From Mucilaginibacter lappiensis (GTDB lineage Bacteria; Bacteroidota; Bacteroidia; Sphingobacteriales; Sphingobacteriaceae): a stretch of 64,000 nt of DNA. A model generated the notes under the pieces. It saw nothing but the letters and a program-made list of their open reading frames with translations. It was not told where the DNA came from and made no database searches. The position numbers and the translations under genes are program-made. Where the stretch lies: the NCBI RefSeq assembly GCF_900155965.1, contig NZ_FTMG01000005.1, positions 1 to 64,000 on the forward strand, in the 5' to 3' direction. Positions 1 to 7,892 of this stretch are shown in pieces; position 1 is the stretch's first letter; each line of letters begins with the position of its first letter.

Positions 1-44
1 CTCCTCCTATGTTTGTCAATAATTATACTTGTATGATTTATGAG

Positions 45-222
45 TGAAAAAGAATGAGAGCACGTTACTCCTAAATAGCTATAGGCATATTGTTTGCGAG
101 ATATTGCCTCATTCTTTACACTTTCTTGAGTTTGAACAGAATGTAAGGAATACTGCATAGCGGTATATCCAGGATAGCCAGCAGGAGGAAAAACGAAGGA
201 AGGTTTTCACTTACGAAGTGAA
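45..222 (+). ncRNA. candidate IS110 bridge RNA in the left non-coding end
   Basis: The DNA ahead of the transposase can fold into three successive stems. A 10-bp perfect stem (49-58 with 108-117) encloses about 49 bases. Then ATACTGC/GCGGTAT (150-156 with 160-166) is extended by GGA/TCC, and a 7-bp hairpin (206-212 with 216-222) follows. IS110-group elements are known to transcribe a bridge RNA from this position, with one loop matching target DNA and one matching donor DNA. That this stretch is such an RNA is inference from position and fold; the guide loops cannot be assigned without the element ends. Confidence 0.35.
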
Positions 223-238
223 CAGTCACAACTATTTT

Positions 239-1267
239 ATGGTAAAAAGATTATTAAAACAAGTGGTCGGTATTGATGTAGCTCAAAAAGAGCTTGTCGT
301 ATCCTTAGGAAAGATGGACGAAGATGCCCTAAGCCTCATTTATGCGTTTAAGACTTTCTCCAATAACCAAAAGGGATTCACTGCTTTAGTACAATGGGTA
401 GCAAAACAAACAGTAGAAGCCTTTCCGTTACGGTATGTTATGGAAGCTACAGGAGTCTATCATGAATCACTAGCTTATTTCTTAGTAGCCAAAGCCTATC
501 GTGTAAGCATTGTTATGCCTAACAAGATCACCAACTTCTTCAAAACTCTGGAAACTAAAACAATAACGGATAAATCTATGGCAGAAGCCATTGCCTTATT
601 TGGATTAGAAAAAAAGCTTGATGATTGGGTTCAGCCAAAGAAAGTATTCAGAAACCTAAGGCAACTAACCCGTGAGCGGGATCAGTTAACGGTTGAAAGG
701 ACTATGCTAAAGAATCAGCTGCATGCAGAGCAAACAGAGGCTGATCCAAGCGAGACCGCCATTGAGCGGATGAAATTCCGCACCAAGGTAATCAATACCC
801 AGCTCAAAGAAATAATGGCAGAAACAAAAGCCATAATTGATGATGATGTAGAAATAAAGCGCACGGTAGAACTGATCACATCTATACCCGGAATAGGCCC
901 GCTAACCGCTGCTGTAGTGATAGCTGAAACCAATGGCTTTGAATTAATAAGTAGTAAAAAACAGCTAACCAGTTATGCCGGCCTGGATGTTAAAGAGAAG
1001 GAATCGGGCACATCGGTCAAAGGTAAGTCCAAAATATCTAAAAGAGGAAACCGATATCTGAGAAAGGCGATGTATATGCCAGCTATGGCTGCCATAAGGC
1101 ATTCAGAGAGGTATAAGGCTGTCTTTGTGAGAATAGTTTCCAGAAACGGCATTAAAATGAAGGCATGTGTAGCCGTGCAGCGAAAATTGCTGGAGATGGC
1201 TTATACCATTTATAAAACCAAAACCCCTTATCAAGCGGATTATTTGCAAATTAGGACAACAGAATGA
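239..1267 (+). CDS. IS110-family transposase (DEDD recombinase)
   Basis: 342-residue recombinase. The N-terminal RuvC-like domain begins VVGIDVAQ (Asp13) and carries MEATGVYHE (Glu69) and TITDKS (Asp111). The C-terminal Tnp domain has the helix-hairpin-helix-like SIPGIGPLTA and the KEKESGTS...ISKRGNRYLRKAM region that holds the serine used in IS110 strand exchange. A coiled-coil-like linker lies at about 140-200. An upstream in-frame GTG at 218 would add seven residues that sit inside a hairpin, so ATG 239 is preferred. The usual TDKxDA motif reads TDKSMA, so the fourth acidic residue of DEDD is not in its usual place. No frameshift is seen. Confidence 0.93.
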   Translation: MVKRLLKQVVGIDVAQKELVVSLGKMDEDALSLIYAFKTFSNNQKGFTALVQWVAKQTVEAFPLRYVMEATGVYHESLAYFLVAKAYRVSIVMPNKITNFFKTLETKTITDKSMAEAIALFGLEKKLDDWVQPKKVFRNLRQLTRERDQLTVERTMLKNQLHAEQTEADPSETAIERMKFRTKVINTQLKEIMAETKAIIDDDVEIKRTVELITSIPGIGPLTAAVVIAETNGFELISSKKQLTSYAGLDVKEKESGTSVKGKSKISKRGNRYLRKAMYMPAMAAIRHSERYKAVFVRIVSRNGIKMKACVAVQRKLLEMAYTIYKTKTPYQADYLQIRTTE

Positions 1268-1418
1268 ACCGGCATTAAATAATTAGAGCAGCCGCTTTAA
1301 AAAAGGGCCGCCCTAAACAGGCTGACATAAAGCCGCCTAAGACTCAAAGATAAAATAAATCCCCTCAATTAATTGCATATCAACACAGAATCTCGCAATG
1401 ACATATCTTTTAAATACT

Positions 1419-2441
1419 TCAGTGAAACTGGGGATTTAAATTCTTTACAAAAAACCCCACTGCCAAACTATCAACCTTTAAATGCACCAGATGCCTGTTC
1501 ACGCTTACGTCATCAGTAAAATAAGTTGGCGCTTCTTTTTTTACATCATCAATAGCTTCTTGCAGCATCACATAATGACCTGTTTTGCCTGGGTTTATAT
1601 AGCATTGCGAACCTTTGATAAGCTGATGGTAGCGCAGGGCGTTGGTTTTTACCGGGGCAATACTGTCGCTTTGTGAACCAACAATATAAACGGGTGTAGA
1701 AATATTTTTATCAGAAACAAAACCCGGACCTAATGCCGGTGAAATAGAGAAGAAAGCCTTGATCCGTTTGTCGTACAACTTCGGGGGATTTTTTGCACCG
1801 GCCAGCAAGGTGCTGTCATCAAGATATTTGGCCAGATTAGGGAATTCGGGTAAGTTAAGTTGTTGCCTGCCGGTAGTTTTATAATAGTTCAGTAATGACA
1901 TAAAATCAAAACGTCCGCCAGCCAGCGCTATAGCTGTATAGCCCCCGAATGAAAACCCGGCCATACCAATTTTATCGGGATTGATAACATCCTTGATATC
2001 TGGTTCGCTTAACAAACTACTAATCACAAAGCTCATATCCAGAGGGCGTTCCCAGGGTTTTAAAAATTCGAGGGGAATCTTATGGTCATAAGTATTGCCC
2101 CAATGATCAACGGCAGCCACGATAAAACCCTTTTGTACCAAGGCATCAGCCAGCCATTCCAACGAAAGGCGGCTGCCTCCAGTGCCATGCGAGATCAGGA
2201 TGAGCGGTAATTTATCTGTCGGGAATTTCCCATCGCGTACGGTTTGAGCACGCGTAAACGGCGAAAAAGCTTTGTCGCTTTGTTTTAAGGTATCGGTTGT
2301 GGGGTACCAAATTTCGGTGGTTAAGGGGCGGTTACGTTTTTCGTCCTTAAAATGAAAGGTGCGTTCGCCAATGTGCGTTTGCGCACAAATGGTATGGTGA
2401 AACAGGGCAATGATGAGCGTAATATAAATGGAGCGGTGCAT
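1419..2441 (-). CDS. secreted alpha/beta hydrolase (PAF-acetylhydrolase / dienelactone hydrolase-like)
   Basis: About 340 residues. An N-terminal signal peptide (MHRSIYITLIIALFHHTICA) precedes an alpha/beta-hydrolase fold with the oxyanion segment LILISHGTGGSR and the nucleophile elbow GFSFGG. The strand-like VYIVGSQSDSIAP probably supplies the acid and PGKTGHYVM the histidine. This resembles the COG4188 predicted dienelactone hydrolase / platelet-activating-factor acetylhydrolase group; the substrate is unknown. The frame is open to 2498, but the ATG at 2441 places the signal peptide at the true N-terminus. It lies 68 bases behind the Crp/Fnr gene on the same strand, so the two may be cotranscribed. 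Confidence 0.8.
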   Translation of the reverse strand: MHRSIYITLIIALFHHTICAQTHIGERTFHFKDEKRNRPLTTEIWYPTTDTLKQSDKAFSPFTRAQTVRDGKFPTDKLPLILISHGTGGSRLSLEWLADALVQKGFIVAAVDHWGNTYDHKIPLEFLKPWERPLDMSFVISSLLSEPDIKDVINPDKIGMAGFSFGGYTAIALAGGRFDFMSLLNYYKTTGRQQLNLPEFPNLAKYLDDSTLLAGAKNPPKLYDKRIKAFFSISPALGPGFVSDKNISTPVYIVGSQSDSIAPVKTNALRYHQLIKGSQCYINPGKTGHYVMLQEAIDDVKKEAPTYFTDDVSVNRHLVHLKVDSLAVGFFVKNLNPQFH

Positions 2442-2509
2442 ATGGTTATCAGATTTAGATACAAAGCAAGCTAATAGCCCCATGAAAAATATTGACAATA
2501 GTCAATAAA

Positions 2510-3079
2510 TCATTTTTTTGATTTGAGGCGGCTCAATGTTTCCTGCGATATGCCCAGGTAATCGGCAATAATTTTGCTGGGTAATCTTTGTATCAATCCG
2601 GGTTGTGTTTTCATCAGGATGTTATACCGTTCTTTAGCATCGAGGGTTATCAGGCTTTCAATACGCTCAATGGAGGCTATGTAATCCTGCTCCAATCCCA
2701 GGCGGATCATTGTTTCCCAGCCGGGGATTTCCCTCAGCAGCATTTGCGAATCCTGGCGACTAATCATGAACAGCTCCGAAGCTTCCATACTTTGTATAGC
2801 CGCTACCGATGGCTTTTGCTGTACAAAACTAGGAAAGGCTGTGCCAAAATGATCCTCAAATATCAAAAAACGTGTCCACTCGCTGCCATCCTCTTTAGTT
2901 AAAAAAACGCGTAGACAGCCTTTTACTACAAAAAATAAATACCGGGCAACGCTCCCTTTTTCGAGCAGTATCTCTCCGCGTTTGGTCAACCGGGGTTTAT
3001 AACAGCTACTTACCAGTTGTTCCTGTTCGGCAGTGAGGACGATTTTTCCTTCGATTTGTTTTTGTAACGCGGGGTGCAT
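2510..3079 (-). CDS. Crp/Fnr-family transcriptional regulator
   Basis: 189 residues. The N-terminal cyclic-nucleotide-binding-type beta roll (about 20-130, with KRGEILLEKGSVARYLFFVVKGCLRVF) is followed by a helical dimer segment and a short C-terminal winged helix (KIIADYLGISQETLSRLKSKK). There is no Fnr-type cysteine cluster. In Bacteroidota, proteins of this size usually sense small ligands or act as local regulators of the adjoining gene. The secreted hydrolase directly behind it is the likely target, but the sequence does not show the effector. A second, different Crp/Fnr-type protein lies at 4758. Confidence 0.85.
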   Translation of the reverse strand: MHPALQKQIEGKIVLTAEQEQLVSSCYKPRLTKRGEILLEKGSVARYLFFVVKGCLRVFLTKEDGSEWTRFLIFEDHFGTAFPSFVQQKPSVAAIQSMEASELFMISRQDSQMLLREIPGWETMIRLGLEQDYIASIERIESLITLDAKERYNILMKTQPGLIQRLPSKIIADYLGISQETLSRLKSKK

Positions 3080-3243
3080 TAGGCTAACATAAGCATTATT
3101 TATTTGTTGCTCAAGCTCGGTTTAAGCCACAAAAATAAGACCCATTAAACTGATTGTTACCCAATTGTAAATATTACGACACTATTAAACTATTTATAAT
3201 CATATCAGTCTTAACTAGTAAATTCACTTAAACTTATTGCCCA

Positions 3244-4251
3244 ATGAAAATCCTGAATCTCCTTTGCGCTTTTATCGTAATCGCCGGGTTAAACATGAAT
3301 AAAAGCCAGGCCCAAACCAAACAGCCTGCTGCTATTACTTTTAAAAGCGCGGCCAATTTACCCTATCCCCTCACGTGGACCACCAGCGTTACCGATGGCA
3401 CCTATATTTATACCATATCGGGCTATAAAGGTTTTGGCGGTTTTTCATCCGAAGTATTAAAATATGATCCGCAGGTTAACAAATGGTCGGTTTTGGCAAA
3501 TATGGGAGGAAACAGGATACAAACTGCTGCGGCTTATGTACCTGCTACCGGTAAAATTTATGTAATGGGTGGAATTGGTGGTTTAGGTGGCTCACGTGGT
3601 GCAAGTCAGATATTTCAGGGTGTGCAAACGGTAGATGTTAAAACCGGCAAGGTAGAAAACCTTCATATTTTAAATCCTATGGCCAGCACATACGGTAGCG
3701 CAGTAGAATGGAACAACAAAATATACATTTTCGGTGGTACCAGGGATGGAAAACGCACCTTAAATTCTCTGTACCAGTTCGATCCACAAACAGCGAAATT
3801 CACGCAACTGGCCGATATGCCGGAGAGCCTGCAGGCTGCCGGTGCCGTGGTTGATGGCGTGATATATACCTTTGGCGGCTTTGATGCTTTTACTAAGCGT
3901 CAATCATATAGCATCAACGCGTATGATATAAAAAGCAATACCTGGAAAAAAATGGGCAAACTCCCTGAATTTTTAGCAGCCAACAGCGTATCTGCCTGTG
4001 GCGACAAAGTATTTGTAGTTGGTGGTTATGATGATGAGGACTTTATTGGTTACTACGATACCAAAGCTAATCAGTTTGTAAAGCTCAAATCAAACATGGA
4101 GCAGCGCAGGGCTACCGCATCGGCAGTGTATAATAATTACCTGTTTGTTTTTGGCGGTTCAACCCGTTTTAAAGCATTCAGAAGCTCCACACTACAAACC
4201 ACTCAGGTGGCTAATGTAGCTCCGTTTTTGAACAACAGCGCGAGTAAATAA
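3244..4251 (+). CDS. secreted Kelch-repeat beta-propeller protein
   Basis: 335 residues. A signal peptide (cleavage near KSQAQT, residues 20-25) precedes about six Kelch blades. Each blade shows the pattern of an IYxxGG-type strand, a Tyr/Trp-containing strand and a W/F pair: YIYTISGYKG, KIYVMGGIGG, KIYIFGGTRDG, VIYTFGGFDAF, KVFVVGGYDD and YLFVFGGSTR. Such propellers bind ligands or proteins in the periplasm or at the surface. The repeats alone do not show an enzymatic activity (sialate mutarotases and galactose oxidases share the fold). It ends before a bidirectional hairpin shared with the convergent ferritin-like gene. Confidence 0.85.
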   Translation: MKILNLLCAFIVIAGLNMNKSQAQTKQPAAITFKSAANLPYPLTWTTSVTDGTYIYTISGYKGFGGFSSEVLKYDPQVNKWSVLANMGGNRIQTAAAYVPATGKIYVMGGIGGLGGSRGASQIFQGVQTVDVKTGKVENLHILNPMASTYGSAVEWNNKIYIFGGTRDGKRTLNSLYQFDPQTAKFTQLADMPESLQAAGAVVDGVIYTFGGFDAFTKRQSYSINAYDIKSNTWKKMGKLPEFLAANSVSACGDKVFVVGGYDDEDFIGYYDTKANQFVKLKSNMEQRRATASAVYNNYLFVFGGSTRFKAFRSSTLQTTQVANVAPFLNNSASK

Positions 4252-4271
4252 TTAAATTTATATCTTATATA

Positions 4272-4315
4272 TAACAAGCCATTCCGATATTATCGCTGAA
4301 TGGCTTGTTAATTTT
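4272..4315. terminator. bidirectional hairpin between convergent genes
   Basis: A perfect 13-bp stem (4272-4284 with 4298-4310) with a 13-base loop, followed on the plus strand by TTTTATT. It lies between the stops of the Kelch gene (+) and the ferritin-like gene (-), so it probably terminates both. Confidence 0.75.
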
Positions 4316-4328
4316 ATTGGGTTAGCAA

Positions 4329-4643
4329 TTACTCCGCCGCTTCCTCGCCTTTAGAACCCAACTTTACAATATCGCCTTTTTGGAACAAAATAGCCTGTAA
4401 GGTTTTACGCCAAACCGGCTTTTTACGCAGCAGAAACTCCAGATCCATACCAAAGTGTTTAAACTCTTCCTGCTGGGCATTTTGCATAATGGCTTTGGCT
4501 GCCTTGTCGGTTTCAACAGAGATACGTTGCTCGTACCAGTTGATGGCTTCAGCCTCTTCGGTTAAGGATACGATCATCCGTGCAAAGGTCCTGGTCTCGG
4601 CGGATAATTCGTTGGCCGGTTCGTGATATTGATCAAATGACAT
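4329..4643 (-). CDS. encapsulated-ferritin-like protein (EncFtn family), no shell gene nearby
   Basis: 104 residues, the usual size of EncFtn, a ferroxidase made of two-helix subunits that form a decamer of dimers. The family core is clear: EEAEAINWYEQRI (Glu29-Ile41) and QQEEFKHFGMDLEFL (57-71). Aligned from memory with the Rhodospirillum rubrum protein, the iron-site residues Glu32, Glu62 and His65 correspond to Glu30, Glu60 and His63 here, and the Trp-Tyr pair matches as Trp36-Tyr37. The C-terminus (VKLGSKGEEAAE) has no clear encapsulin-targeting LxxGSL-type tail. Its neighbours are a Kelch protein and a divergent Crp-type regulator; no encapsulin gene is in the window. Possible role: iron oxidation and detoxification. 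Confidence 0.8.
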   Translation of the reverse strand: MSFDQYHEPANELSAETRTFARMIVSLTEEAEAINWYEQRISVETDKAAKAIMQNAQQEEFKHFGMDLEFLLRKKPVWRKTLQAILFQKGDIVKLGSKGEEAAE

Positions 4644-4746
4644 AATATTTTTATTTTGAAAAGGTATGGCACTACGCTTTTGTTTTGATATACCGATATT
4701 TAGAAAGGATACAGATTAAAACCAGGATACCCCAACCTGTGTTACA

Positions 4747-4754
4747 TAACTTTG
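4747..4754 (+). promoter_or_regulatory. -7 promoter box TAACTTTG, 3 nt before ATG
   Basis: Matches the Bacteroidota -7 consensus TAnnTTTG. It ends three bases before the ATG at 4758, so transcription would begin at or next to the start codon. No good -33 TTTG is seen about 19 bases upstream. Confidence 0.5.
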
Positions 4755-4757
4755 CTC

Positions 4758-5315
4758 ATGAAACCAGAAGAACCTCTCATAGCGCAACCCGCCATTATAT
4801 CAGCATGGAAAAAGTACCGGCATCTTTGGAAGTATACAGAGGTACCAGCCAAGTACCTGCTTTTAAAGGAGGGCGATATTAGTCGTAAAGCCTTTTTAAT
4901 TGAAAAAGGCAGTATCCGCACCTGGTTTTATCATGATGGTAAAGAGATCAGCTTTCAATTCTTTTTTGAGGGTGATGTAGTTTCATCACCACAAAGCATG
5001 CGCAGACATACGCCAAGCCCCTTCAGTATCGAAACGCTGGAACCTTCCACCATTCGTTGGCTGGATGCCAGAGATATGGAAAAGGTGCGCAAAGATCCTG
5101 TACTCTACCAGTTTATTATTGAACAAGCTGGCGATAAACAAGCCGAATTTATGCAACATTTTTTCTCGTACCTAAAAGACAGCCCAACCCAACGCTACGA
5201 AAACCTGTTGCGGCAAAAACCGGAGGTGATCAGGCGGGTGCCCTTGCAGCACATTGCCTCTTATTTGGGCATTACGCAGGTATCCCTGAGCCGTATCCGC
5301 AACAAAATCAAGTGA
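4758..5315 (+). CDS. Crp/Fnr-family transcriptional regulator
   Basis: 185 residues beginning MKPEEPLIAQPAI. A beta-roll effector domain (residues about 25-125: PAKYLLLKEGDISRKAFLIEKGSIRTWFYHDGKEISFQFF) precedes a C-terminal helix-turn-helix (LQHIASYLGITQVSLSRIRNKIK). An in-frame TTG lies six bases earlier, but the ATG is preferred and lies just behind a -7 box. It is divergent from the EncFtn-like gene across a 114-base gap, so it may control that gene, its own expression or the VOC/methyltransferase pair downstream. It has no cysteine cluster for Fe-S or redox sensing. Confidence 0.85.
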   Translation: MKPEEPLIAQPAIISAWKKYRHLWKYTEVPAKYLLLKEGDISRKAFLIEKGSIRTWFYHDGKEISFQFFFEGDVVSSPQSMRRHTPSPFSIETLEPSTIRWLDARDMEKVRKDPVLYQFIIEQAGDKQAEFMQHFFSYLKDSPTQRYENLLRQKPEVIRRVPLQHIASYLGITQVSLSRIRNKIK

Positions 5316-5395
5316 CCTGTGTATTATTTATCTTTTGTTAAATGATCCCCCACTAAAACTCCGCAGATTTGTTTAATCACTAATACGATAATCAA

Positions 5396-5752
5396 ATGAG
5401 TTTATTAAAAATAATCCCCAAGATCATTTATAAAGATGTTCAGATAGGCGTTAGACTTTTTGCCGCGCTTGGTTTTGAAACCAAATACTCTGAGGACGGA
5501 TTTTACATTATGGCCCGCGATGGCGTTACTATTTATTTAGTAGCCAGCGAAGATGATTTTTATGTGAATGACCGCCCGGAAATGAGGATAGATACCGATG
5601 ATATTGAAGGGTTTTACGCGGAAGTCACCTCCAAACATCCGGAAATATTGCATCCCAACTTAAAAGTGATCAAAAACCAACCCTGGGGTTTAAAAGAATT
5701 TGCCGTGCTCGACGAAACAACCGTTTGTATCATTATTCAACAGGCTATTTAA
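5396..5752 (+). CDS. VOC-superfamily (glyoxalase/bleomycin-resistance-like) protein
   Basis: 118 residues with the beta-alpha-beta-beta-beta layout of a VOC protein. The N-terminal strand is IIPKIIYKDVQIGVRLFAALGFETKYSEDGFYIMARDGVTIYL, and the bleomycin-resistance-like ending is NQPWGLKEFAVLDETTVCIII. Proteins of this type sequester or modify small hydrophobic molecules and often give drug tolerance. The ligand is not predictable here. The N-terminal His metal ligand of true glyoxalases is not evident, so a binding role is more likely than catalysis. Its stop is two bases before the methyltransferase ATG, so the two form an operon. Confidence 0.7.
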   Translation: MSLLKIIPKIIYKDVQIGVRLFAALGFETKYSEDGFYIMARDGVTIYLVASEDDFYVNDRPEMRIDTDDIEGFYAEVTSKHPEILHPNLKVIKNQPWGLKEFAVLDETTVCIIIQQAI

Positions 5753-5754
5753 TT

Positions 5755-6636
5755 ATGAACCAAGAAGAAACATTTTCAAATGAGCGGGATTATAGCAGTA
5801 TTAGTCCTTCGGCACGATCGTTATTACTGCTGAAAGGCTTTACGGATATTCCCTTTGCGCTGGAGGCAGCCAAGCTGATCAGTCGACCTGATCATTACCA
5901 GCCGGATTTTAGTATTAAAGAGCTTGCTTTCTGGGGGCGGCTATTACACTTTGAATCGCGTTACAAAAGTATTAACCAATTGCTATCCGGCTTGCCGATT
6001 CAGAATATTTTGGAAATATCTTCCGGTTTTTCGTTCCGCGGATTAAGCTCGGTAATCAACAGGGAGGTTTATTATATCGATACCGATCTGCCGGAGGTAA
6101 TTACCATCAAGCTGAGTTTGCTGGATGACCTATTGCAGCACGAGAAACCTAAAGGCGAACTGGAAACTTTAGCCCTCAACGCGCTTGACGAAGCTGCCTT
6201 TACATCCATAACCAATCATTTCCCCAAAGGCGAAGTAGTGATTGTAAACGAAGGCTTGTTGGTTTACCTGGATATGGATGAGAAAAGAAAATTGTGCAGC
6301 AACATCCGCAAGGTGCTCCGACAGCGGGGCGGTTACTGGATCACGGCCGATATTTACATTAAATCCCAAAATCGTTTTCCGGACCTTCAAATGAACGATA
6401 AACTGCAGGAGTTTTTCCGGGAGCACCGTATTGAGGAAAACAAGTTCAATAGTTTTGAAGAAGCCGAAGCGTTTTTTAAAGCCGAAGGTTTTATCATCGA
6501 CAAAGAAGCTGAAGCAGAGCACCAAAACTCCGGCTCGCTAAAATACCTTCTGGCAAACGCCACCCAGGAGCAATTGGAAAATATGCGTCGTGGCGGCCGT
6601 ATCCGTGCATCGTGGCGATTAAAGCTGGCAGATTAA
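5755..6636 (+). CDS. class I SAM methyltransferase of the leucine carboxyl methyltransferase (LCM/PPM1) type
   Basis: 293 residues. Features of the LCM family: an N-terminal helical region, the SAM-binding segment around ILEISSGFSFRGLSSVI, the acidic YIDTDLPEVITIKL ending strand 2, and VIVNEGLLVYLDMDEKRKL, typical of these O-methyltransferases. In bacteria such enzymes methylate carboxyls or small secondary metabolites, but the substrate is not evident. The ATG at 5755 follows the VOC stop by two bases; the frame is open further upstream but would overlap the VOC gene. A 12-bp hairpin (6679-6715) follows. Confidence 0.75.
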   Translation: MNQEETFSNERDYSSISPSARSLLLLKGFTDIPFALEAAKLISRPDHYQPDFSIKELAFWGRLLHFESRYKSINQLLSGLPIQNILEISSGFSFRGLSSVINREVYYIDTDLPEVITIKLSLLDDLLQHEKPKGELETLALNALDEAAFTSITNHFPKGEVVIVNEGLLVYLDMDEKRKLCSNIRKVLRQRGGYWITADIYIKSQNRFPDLQMNDKLQEFFREHRIEENKFNSFEEAEAFFKAEGFIIDKEAEAEHQNSGSLKYLLANATQEQLENMRRGGRIRASWRLKLAD

Positions 6637-6678
6637 ATTTTATATTATTAAACCAAATTATAAATTGCAGGTCATATC

Positions 6679-6715
6679 AATAATACCATATTAATACGTT
6701 TAGTATGGTATTATT
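6679..6715 (+). terminator. hairpin after the VOC/methyltransferase operon
   Basis: A perfect 12-bp stem (6679-6690 with 6704-6715, AATAATACCATA type) with a 13-base loop, 43 bases behind the methyltransferase stop. It is A/T-rich with no strong T-run, so it could also be an operator-like palindrome for the next gene at 6734. Confidence 0.45.
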
Positions 6716-6733
6716 ATTTAACAAACCCTGCAT

Positions 6734-7450
6734 ATGAAAAAATTACTCCTTATCATCATCACTATTCCTTTTATTATTACCTCCTGCAAAAAGGATAATA
6801 AATCGTCTATAGTAACAACTTCTGAAGACCCTAACTGGATCAAATTGGAAATACCCAATGGCGACGCAGCCTACGCTGTTGCCGGTAATATTGATGGCTC
6901 CCTACTGGTTACTACCAAAGCCAAAGCCTATTTTACCACGGATCAGGGAAAAACCTGGCAGGAATCAAAAAACTTTAACGGCCCAATACAAGGCTTATAT
7001 GCCAACAAGGATACCGTACTGGCGCTATTAGCTACCGGCGGGCTGGAATTGGAAGGTACCCTTAAAGCTTCGATAGCACAATTCTATACCCTTGATATGG
7101 GCAAAAGCTGGAACCGTTACTTAGATTACCAACGGGCACAGAAGATCAGCAAACCCATTGGAATTGTTCAATCAGCACAAAATAAAGTAACCTACGAGCT
7201 AAAATATAATACCAAGCCCGTTTCCGCTAATAGCAATGCTTATACACATGGGCCAACAACCATATTAAGGGATGGCAAAAGTATCGGCCTCCCGTTTAAG
7301 GTCCGGATCGAGAATTTGTATATGGACAGTAACGATCGCCTGTATGTAGCCGCTTCCGGTGGTGTTTACAATCAGGAAAAAGATGCGTTTACCTTCAACG
7401 CGAGCAATACCCCTGCTGTGATTTATGTGTCGCGCAAAGCGTTACCGTAG
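6734..7450 (+). CDS. lipoprotein with Asp-box (BNR-like) motifs
   Basis: 238 residues. The signal peptide ends in the lipobox IITSC, giving a lipidated Cys near residue 17, followed by KKDNKSS. Two Asp-box motifs are visible, FTTDQGKTW and YTLDMGKSW; they mark turns of beta-propeller blades in sialidase-like and photosystem-stability-factor-like proteins. The protein is too short for a full sialidase, and no catalytic Arg triad or Tyr/Glu pair can be assigned. It is therefore probably a small binding propeller or part of one at the outer membrane. The converging small gene ends 13 bases behind it. Confidence 0.7.
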   Translation: MKKLLLIIITIPFIITSCKKDNKSSIVTTSEDPNWIKLEIPNGDAAYAVAGNIDGSLLVTTKAKAYFTTDQGKTWQESKNFNGPIQGLYANKDTVLALLATGGLELEGTLKASIAQFYTLDMGKSWNRYLDYQRAQKISKPIGIVQSAQNKVTYELKYNTKPVSANSNAYTHGPTTILRDGKSIGLPFKVRIENLYMDSNDRLYVAASGGVYNQEKDAFTFNASNTPAVIYVSRKALP

Positions 7451-7463
7451 GTGTTGATTTCGC

Positions 7464-7715
7464 TTAGTTTCTGACTTTAACCTCCAAAGGTGTTACATTC
7501 CTGAAAGCGTAAGGATCAATATCGCTGATGCTTACCTTCATTACATCCTGGGTGTTTTTGATGGTGACGTTCAGGCTGCCATCGGGATTAAGGGGTACGC
7601 TTACGTAGTGTTTGCCGTCGGCTTGTGCCGTGGTCGCGCTTCCTTTCAGCAGGTTAACGGTTAAGGCTACCGCGATAATGGTTAATACAATTTTGGTGTA
7701 CAGATCTGTTTTCAT
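7464..7715 (-). CDS. small membrane-anchored or secreted protein of unknown function
   Basis: 83 residues. The N-terminus KIVLTIIAVALTVNLLKG is a single hydrophobic segment (signal anchor or uncleaved signal peptide). A short beta-rich domain follows: KHYVSVPLNPDGSLNVTIKN...VMKVSISDIDPYAF. Proteins of this layout are common in Sphingobacteriaceae, but no function is recognised. It stands alone between a convergent lipoprotein gene and a repeat at 7791. Confidence 0.6.
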   Translation of the reverse strand: MKTDLYTKIVLTIIAVALTVNLLKGSATTAQADGKHYVSVPLNPDGSLNVTIKNTQDVMKVSISDIDPYAFRNVTPLEVKVRN

Positions 7716-7790
7716 TTTATATTGCTTTAAGTTTTAGATGGAGAGCAATATAATTAAAATCATATTATTTCGGTAAATAATAACCAACAC

Positions 7791-7876
7791 TTGTCATTTC
7801 GAACGGAGAGAGAAATCTTATACGAGCAGTGCCCTCACGTAAAAGATTTCTCCTCGTACCTCGTTCGAAATGACAA
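7791..7876. repeat. REP-like palindromic element (TTGTCATTTCGAACG type)
   Basis: The outer arms TTGTCATTTCGAACG (7791-7805) and CGTTCGAAATGACAA (7862-7876) are perfectly complementary. The inner arms (GAGAAATCTT / AAGATTTCTC) are imperfect. It has the same overall plan as the GTCATCCTGAGCG elements at 20585, 36080, 45448 and 50176. Confidence 0.8.
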
Positions 7877-7892
7877 ATTGTGGTTATCCTGT

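Larger units (their letters stand above)
1..1300 (+). mobile_element. IS110-family insertion sequence (ends not resolved)
   Basis: One IS110-type transposase gene with about 240 bases of structured non-coding DNA in front of it and a short AT-rich tail behind it. IS110 elements have no long terminal inverted repeats and make no obvious target duplication, so the ends cannot be read from one copy. The left end may lie at or before base 1 and the right end lies between the transposase stop and the hydrolase stop at 1419. The 1268-1418 stretch holds no gene. The element looks intact. Confidence 0.6.

Noticed and set aside
4685..4882. 65-codon frame ahead of the second Crp-type regulator
   Set aside because: It overlaps the conserved regulator in another frame and contains its promoter box.
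5725..5754. Upstream extension of the LCM methyltransferase start
   Set aside because: It would overlap the VOC gene, and ATG 5755 gives the family-length protein.
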